Source of the DNA: Nitriliruptoraceae bacterium | Lineage (GTDB): Bacteria; Actinomycetota; Nitriliruptoria; Nitriliruptorales; Nitriliruptoraceae | Direction: 5' to 3' | Length of the DNA: 8,018 nt | Assembly (NCBI GenBank): GCA_007121975.1 | Contig: SKJO01000065.1 | Span: 1 to 8,018, forward strand | In this document: piece after piece, positions 4,251 to 8,018 of the stretch | How positions within the stretch are numbered: the stretch's first letter is position 1 | Layout of the letters: each line of letters starts with the position of its first letter | Position numbers and translations under genes: made by a program | The notes under the pieces: generated by a model | What the model saw: the letters and a program-made list of their open reading frames with translations, nothing else | Told to the model about the DNA's origin: nothing | Databases searched by the model: none

Positions 4251-5190
4251 CCGGCGTCCAGGGGTCGGCGTCGGGGTCCAGCCCGAAGCTCGCGATCATC
4301 GTGCGCAGCGTGGCGTTGGCGCGCTCACCGACACACCAGCGAACCGTGCCGTCGGGTCCCCGGGCGGCCTGCCACTCGGCGCGCAGCCGCGCAGCATCCT
4401 CGTCGTCGGCCGGGGGGTGCAGCGCGAACGGTGGCGCCCCGATCTCCTCGGCGGGCAACCGGTGCAGCAGCATCTGGCGCAGGATCGGAGCGATCGCCGC
4501 GAGGTAACAGCGTTCGTCGAGCAACTGGCGCAGTGCGGCGTTGGTCGCGGCCTCGTCGCGCAGCACCCGCCGCACGCCTTCGTCCCAGCCCCGCGCGACC
4601 TCGTCGTCACCCTCCCAGTCGGGGGCGACCACCTCCACCTCGACGTCGAGGAGCTGCTCAGCGCCGGGGAGGTGCAGGGGGACGGGCAGCTCGGGCGCGG
4701 ACACCATCACGTAGCCGTAGGGTCCGAGTCGCTGCGTGCCAGGGTCGTGCCGGGCGTCGTCGCCAGCATGCTCGAGGATGGCGCTGGCAAGCACCTCGTC
4801 GAGTTCCTCGGGGAAGTGCACGGCGCACATGCCGGTCATGACCTCGGCCGTCAGCCCCCGATCGGCGAACCGCTGCGTGAGGAAGGAGGCCAACTCCTCG
4901 GCCTGCTGCTCGGCTGCGGCGCGATCGGTGGCCTCCGCGCAGGTCAGCGCGAGCGTGGTCCGGTCGGTGCGGGCCACCACGTCGGTTGCGATGAGGCGGT
5001 GGTCACCGGCGACCGCACAACGCACCACGTCACCTCGACCGACCCCGTCGGCCATCAGGGTCATCCCGGCGACCCGGTACAGGCCGGTCGGCAGGTCCAA
5101 CGGATCTGCCGGCACGGTCTCGCTGGGCACCGGGGCACCCTCCCCCACCGGCAGCACGATGGTGACGTGGTCGGTGGACGGATCGGACAT
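4243..5190 (-). CDS. DUF4265-like protein of unknown function
   Basis: A 315-residue acidic protein without signal peptide or membrane segment, so probably cytosolic. Residues about 26-85 (E-T-V-P-A-D-P-L-D, Y-R-V-A-G-M-T-L-M-A-D-G-V-G-R-G-D-V-V) resemble the DUF4265 pattern, in which a short beta-rich segment precedes a gly-asp-val-val turn. That match is from memory and moderate. A helical, Glu/Ala-rich segment follows (85-112). The C-terminal half (about 155-315) is not recognised; it is helical and contains W-D-E-G and a W-C-V-G-E-R motif near 285-290. ATG at 5190 has GGGAGGGG (5195-5202) just upstream and is preferred over a TTG seven codons earlier. It lies 61 bases after the kinase gene on the same strand with a hairpin between, so co-transcription is uncertain. 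No function is claimed. Confidence 0.75.
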   Translation of the reverse strand: MSDPSTDHVTIVLPVGEGAPVPSETVPADPLDLPTGLYRVAGMTLMADGVGRGDVVRCAVAGDHRLIATDVVARTDRTTLALTCAEATDRAAAEQQAEELASFLTQRFADRGLTAEVMTGMCAVHFPEELDEVLASAILEHAGDDARHDPGTQRLGPYGYVMVSAPELPVPLHLPGAEQLLDVEVEVVAPDWEGDDEVARGWDEGVRRVLRDEAATNAALRQLLDERCYLAAIAPILRQMLLHRLPAEEIGAPPFALHPPADDEDAARLRAEWQAARGPDGTVRWCVGERANATLRTMIASFGLDPDADPWTPVG

Positions 5191-5212
5191 CGAGCCCCTC
5201 CCAGCGGACAAG

Positions 5213-5237
5213 CCGGACCGACTGTAGTCCGGTCCGG
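5213..5237 (-). terminator. Intercistronic hairpin after the kinase gene
   Basis: CCGGACC (5213-5219) pairs perfectly with GGTCCGG (5231-5237). The stem continues inward with one G-C pair, a bulged base and two more pairs around the loop TGTA. It starts about 14 bases past the kinase stop and ends about 22 bases before the next start. It may terminate, attenuate or stabilise the mRNA. There is no T-run. Confidence 0.5.
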
Positions 5238-5251
5238 GTCAGCCGGCCACG

Positions 5252-6760
5252 TCAGCGAGAGGCCGCGGCGGGCAGCCGGACGAAGACGGCCAGGCCACCC
5301 TCGATCGCCTCTCCGAGCCACAGGGCACCACCGTGGGCCCGAGCCACCCGCTCGCAGATCGCCAAGCCGAGGCCGTTGGCCGACCCGCCGCTGACCGGCG
5401 TTCCGAGTGCCACACCGGGGGCAAGCGGTTCGTGCTGTGGCGCGCCGCGGGGCACCGTCCCGAAGGGCCGCAGTGCCATCTCGTGGTGGTCTGGAGCGAT
5501 GCCCTCGCCGTTGTCGGCCACGATCAACTCCACGTGGTCGTGGCCGCGACGAGCGCTGATCCAGACGTGGGGCTGGCGGTCGGCCGGAGCATGCTCGATG
5601 GCGTTGCCGATGAGGTTCTGACACAGCTGGAGCAACTGGGCGGCGTCGCCTTCCACCTCGGTCAGTTCGCCGACACTGACCACGGCATGCCGCGCCTCGA
5701 TGCGGGCGCTGAGCTGCTCGAGCGCGACGCCGACCACCTCGTCGAGAGCGACGGGTTCCCGGTGGGTCACCAGCCCCCCGCAACGCGCATCCGCCAGCAG
5801 TCGGTCGACCATCGTGGTGAGCCGGTCGACGTTGCCGATGGCACGGTCGAGCAGCTCGTCGGCGAGCTCCTCGCTCACCTTGTGGGTGCGCACCAGATCG
5901 AGGAACCCGCGCACACTCGCCAGCGGAGAGCGCAGGTCGTGGGACACGGTGCCGGCGAAGCGCTCGAGGGCCTCGTTGGCGCTGGTGAGTTCGTGCAGTG
6001 CGGCGGCGGCCAGCTCGTGGCGCCGCCGGTGCTCGACGTTGACCAGCAGGGTCGAGAGCACCCGCAGCAGCCGACGGTCCTCCACCGACCACCGCTGGGG
6101 GGCGGCGACGGCATCGAACGCGATCGCCCCGAGGCAGTCGTCACCGTCCATCAACGGGCGGCTGATGGTCGCCTGGACACCGCCGGCGATCAGCAGCCGC
6201 CGGAAGTTGCTGTCGACCGGCAGTACGTCGCGATCGGGGATGGAGACGAGCTCGCCACGGCGGTGACGGGCGATCACCTCACCGTAGGGAGCGACGGGGA
6301 CCTGCTGGAGCTCGTCGCGGAAGCAGTGCACACCGGGCGACGCCCACGCGTGGGTGTTGGAGACGGTCTGCGCCACCCAGTCGTAGCGGTAGAGCAGCAC
6401 CCGGTCGATCCCGCGCGCCTCCCCGACCCGGCGCAGGATCGTGTCGATGACCGCATCGAGGTCGTCGAGATCGGCGCTGATCAGGTCGACGGACAGATCG
6501 AGCAACTCTCGCTCGAGTTCGGCGGTCGGGCCCTGATCCCCGCAGCCCGCAGCTCCTGGTGGTGGATCCGAGGGCTCGGCGGCATCGTCGAGGACGACCA
6601 CGTGGTGGTCCTCACCGCCATGCCCCAACGATCGCCCCATCGGTTCGAGATCCTCTCCGTGCGACGCGCTGGCACGCTTCGGCGCAACTGTCGCGTGCTC
6701 AGTGCCCGGCGCCGGTCGCGGAACCGTCGCCGGACCGCCACTGCCTATAGAGTAAGCCAT
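5252..6760 (-). CDS. Soluble GAF-domain sensor histidine kinase
   Basis: Read from ATG at 6760 the protein has 502 residues and no membrane segment. After a disordered N-terminus, a GAF sensor domain spans about 85-245 (L-L-Y-R-Y-D near 122-127, P-L-M-D-G-D near 202-207). The dimerisation/phosphotransfer helix carries the H-box S-H-D-L-R-S-P with His274. The ATPase domain has the N-box QNLIGNAIEHAP (381-392), G1 box DNGEGI (416-421) and G2 box G-L-G-L-A-I (463-468). A Gly/Pro-rich insert (about 438-460) stretches the ATP lid. It should autophosphorylate on a cytosolic cue, but its ligand and partner are unknown and no response regulator is present. The start is uncertain: ATG 6760 has a poorly spaced AAGGGG, and the first 40 codons are less GC-rich at third positions. 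ATG at 6640, with GGAGAGG 11 bases upstream, may be the true start. Confidence 0.88.
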   Translation of the reverse strand: MAYSIGSGGPATVPRPAPGTEHATVAPKRASASHGEDLEPMGRSLGHGGEDHHVVVLDDAAEPSDPPPGAAGCGDQGPTAELERELLDLSVDLISADLDDLDAVIDTILRRVGEARGIDRVLLYRYDWVAQTVSNTHAWASPGVHCFRDELQQVPVAPYGEVIARHRRGELVSIPDRDVLPVDSNFRRLLIAGGVQATISRPLMDGDDCLGAIAFDAVAAPQRWSVEDRRLLRVLSTLLVNVEHRRRHELAAAALHELTSANEALERFAGTVSHDLRSPLASVRGFLDLVRTHKVSEELADELLDRAIGNVDRLTTMVDRLLADARCGGLVTHREPVALDEVVGVALEQLSARIEARHAVVSVGELTEVEGDAAQLLQLCQNLIGNAIEHAPADRQPHVWISARRGHDHVELIVADNGEGIAPDHHEMALRPFGTVPRGAPQHEPLAPGVALGTPVSGGSANGLGLAICERVARAHGGALWLGEAIEGGLAVFVRLPAAASR

Positions 6761-6855
6761 AGCCCCTTCGCATCCCTCGCCGAACTCTCCGGCGCACGCG
6801 AACCGCACGCATCTGTGCGCCCCACACAACGTTCGTTCATTGGTCCTCCCCCCGC

Positions 6856-6873
6856 CCAGGACCTGAGTCCTGG
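6856..6873. promoter_or_regulatory. Perfect palindrome CCAGGAC-CTGA-GTCCTGG, possible operator
   Basis: Two 7-base arms flank a 4-base centre, about 96 bases upstream of the kinase ATG at 6760. The size and symmetry fit the site of a dimeric regulator. A hairpin in the kinase leader RNA is the alternative. Confidence 0.4.
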
Positions 6874-6990
6874 TTCGCCTGTGCCATGTGACGCAGCCTA
6901 CGTGACGCGACGGCTGAGAACGAGCATCCAGGAACCACCTGTGCACAACGACGGCGACCGCGAACGCTCCGCGCACGTAGCTTCGTACTA

Positions 6991-7030
6991 CCCGGGCCCG
7001 CACCCCCGGGCCCGTACCCCCGGGCCGGCC
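6991..7030. repeat. 14-base GC-rich tandem repeat before the peptidase gene
   Basis: The units are CCCGGGCCCGCACC (6991-7004), CCCGGGCCCGTACC (7005-7018) and a shortened copy CCCGGGCCGGCC (7019-7030). Each contains the palindrome CCCGGG. The array ends about 97 bases before the GTG start of the peptidase gene. Confidence 0.7.
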
Positions 7031-7126
7031 GCCGCTGCCTGGCGGGAGCTCCCGCGGCGGCTGCCCGCTCCCGATGACCCGCCCGACTAGCGTTCCGGTC
7101 AGCCGCGCACCAGGAGCGCCCGGGCC

Positions 7127-7927
7127 GTGACCGTGCTGATCTCGATCGTGGCGGGCGTGCTCGGGTTGACCCTCGGCTCGTTCGCCAACGTGCCGATCGC
7201 CCGCTGGCCGCAGGGCGGCACCGTCACCCAGCCGTCCCGGTCAGCCTGCCCGGCGTGCGGCGCGGCGATCCGTGCCCGCGACAACATCCCGGTGATCTCG
7301 TGGCTGGCGCTGCGGGGCAGGTGCCGGGACTGCGCCGCCCCGATCAGCCCGCGCTACCTCGTCGTCGAGGTGGCGACCGGCGTGCTGTTCGCCGGCGTGG
7401 CCGCGGTGTGGGGGCTGGACCCGTTGCTGCCGGCGCTGCTGGTGTTCACCTGGGCGCTGGTGGTGGCCACCGCCATCGACCTCGAGCACCGCATCATCCC
7501 CAACCGCCTGACCTACCCCCTGCCGGGCGTGCTGCTGGTGCTGATGGTCGCAGCGGTCGCGATCGACGGGGACTGGACCGACCTGCGCCGGGGCCTGATC
7601 GCGATGGTCGCGGTGCCCGGCGTGATGCTGGCGCTGTCGGAGACCTTCCGGCTGCTGCGCGGCAAGGTCGGCATCGGCATGGGCGACATCAAGCTGGCGG
7701 TGTCGCTGGGCCTGGTGGTGGGCACGCTCGGCGGCCTGCACCTGGTGGTCTTCGCCTACGGCACCATCATCTCCGCCGGGCTGATCGCGATCGTGCTGGT
7801 GGTGGCCGGCCGGGCCACGACCGCCTCACGCATCCCCTTCGGCCCGTACCTGGCGGTGGGTGCCATGCTCACCGTGCTCGCCGGCGACCCGCTGACCGGA
7901 GTGGTGCGGGCCTGGCTGGGGCTGTAG
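7127..7927 (+). CDS. pilD: Prepilin peptidase / leader peptidase (family A24)
   Basis: A 266-residue polytopic membrane protein of normal PilD length. It cleaves prepilin leaders after the conserved Gly at the cytosolic face of the membrane; many family members also N-methylate the new first residue. The N-terminal domain has G-S-F-A-N-V-P-I-A-R (17-26), which aligns with the family pattern G-S-F-x-N-V-x-x-x-R. The cytosolic loop has two C-x-x-C pairs (41/44 and 66/69), the zinc-type version of the enzyme. The catalytic aspartates are Asp118 (D-L-E-H-R-I-I-P) and Asp187 (G-M-G-D-I-K-L). The C-terminal I-P-F-G-P-Y-L-A motif (236-243) is also typical. GTG at 7127 is chosen because AGGAG (7112-7116) stands ten bases upstream. 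The prepilin at 3121 is a plausible substrate. No other pilus assembly gene lies nearby. Confidence 0.95.
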   Translation: MTVLISIVAGVLGLTLGSFANVPIARWPQGGTVTQPSRSACPACGAAIRARDNIPVISWLALRGRCRDCAAPISPRYLVVEVATGVLFAGVAAVWGLDPLLPALLVFTWALVVATAIDLEHRIIPNRLTYPLPGVLLVLMVAAVAIDGDWTDLRRGLIAMVAVPGVMLALSETFRLLRGKVGIGMGDIKLAVSLGLVVGTLGGLHLVVFAYGTIISAGLIAIVLVVAGRATTASRIPFGPYLAVGAMLTVLAGDPLTGVVRAWLGL

Positions 7928-7978
7928 GCGGTCGCGAGTGCTGCGCACCGTGGCGGCCGCGCAGGGACCGGCAAGGCG

Positions 7979-7996
7979 GGCAGGTGGGAACCTGCC
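7979..7996 (+). terminator. Short hairpin after the prepilin peptidase gene
   Basis: GGCAGGT (7979-7985) pairs with ACCTGCC (7990-7996) across the loop GGGA and is followed by only two T. It lies about 50 bases past the stop. It is a weak terminator candidate, and nothing else is recognised from 7928 to the window end. Confidence 0.35.
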
Positions 7997-8018
7997 TTGA
8001 CAGCGTGACCAGCGACCA

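Larger units (their letters stand above)
6761..7126. promoter_or_regulatory. Divergent spacer between the kinase and prepilin peptidase genes
   Basis: This 366-base region must hold promoters for both genes. It contains a perfect 7-4-7 palindrome (6856-6873), a pair of GTGACGC direct repeats (6888-6894 and 6902-6908) centred 14 bases apart, a 14-base tandem repeat (6991-7030) and the palindrome GCGGGAGCTCCCGC (7042-7055). GGGAGG (6845-6850, minus strand) precedes an ATG at 6840 that opens a 31-codon frame ending at 6745. I see no clear -35/-10 pair. Confidence 0.45.

Noticed and set aside
6761..7003. N-terminal extension of the histidine kinase frame to 7003
   Set aside because: The added residues are low complexity, cross the palindrome and repeats of the spacer, and have no supported start.
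5333..7090. A 585-codon open frame on the plus strand
   Set aside because: It is exactly antisense to the histidine kinase, whose motifs are unmistakable. Its translation is a His/Val/Asp-rich shadow without a family.

Overview
The base composition is very GC-rich, codons favour G or C in the third position, and GTG and TTG occur as start codons. With proteins rich in Ala, Arg, Asp and Glu, this suggests an actinobacterium. A lineage outside the classical Streptomyces/Mycobacterium groups that carries type IV pili (for example Nitriliruptoria, Acidimicrobiia or Thermoleophilia) is likely, but this is inference and no marker gene fixes the taxon.

Layout from left to right. (1) 1-371 (+): the 3' end of a gene for a Cys-containing protein with two tandem copies of a roughly 60-residue module. 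(2) 372-1290: a 919-base convergent spacer with no credible gene, holding short tandem repeats and strong inverted repeats, including a pair of related REP-like hairpins. (3) 1291-2238 (-): a ribokinase of the PfkB family. (4) 2366-2824 (-): a small pilin-like protein with a degenerate prepilin processing site. (5) 2825-3120: a divergent control region with interlocking inverted repeats, an A+T-rich island and a leader hairpin. (6) 3121-4224 (+): a type IV prepilin that continues through a Pro-rich stalk and an acidic linker into a solenoid (parallel beta-helix-like) domain with a 19-20 residue period. (7) 4243-5190 (-): a DUF4265-like cytosolic protein, convergent with the pilin and sharing one hairpin that contains both stop codons. 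(8) 5252-6640/6760 (-): a soluble GAF-HisKA-HATPase histidine kinase with no response regulator in view. (9) 6761-7126: a divergent spacer with tandem repeats, a palindrome and a possible short upstream ORF. (10) 7127-7927 (+): a prepilin peptidase (PilD, aspartic peptidase family A24).

The common theme is type IV pilus biogenesis. The PilD-type peptidase would process the canonical Gly|Leu prepilin at 3121. The small pilin-like protein read divergently from it could be a minor pilin or pseudopilin partner. No PilB, PilC, PilT, PilM, PilN or PilO gene lies in the window, so the assembly machine must be encoded elsewhere. The ribokinase, the DUF4265-like protein and the kinase have no demonstrable link to pili beyond proximity.

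The most unusual object is the pilin fused to a solenoid domain. It looks like a pilin built to display a beta-helical head on a stalk, and may be a tip adhesin or decorated pilus subunit.
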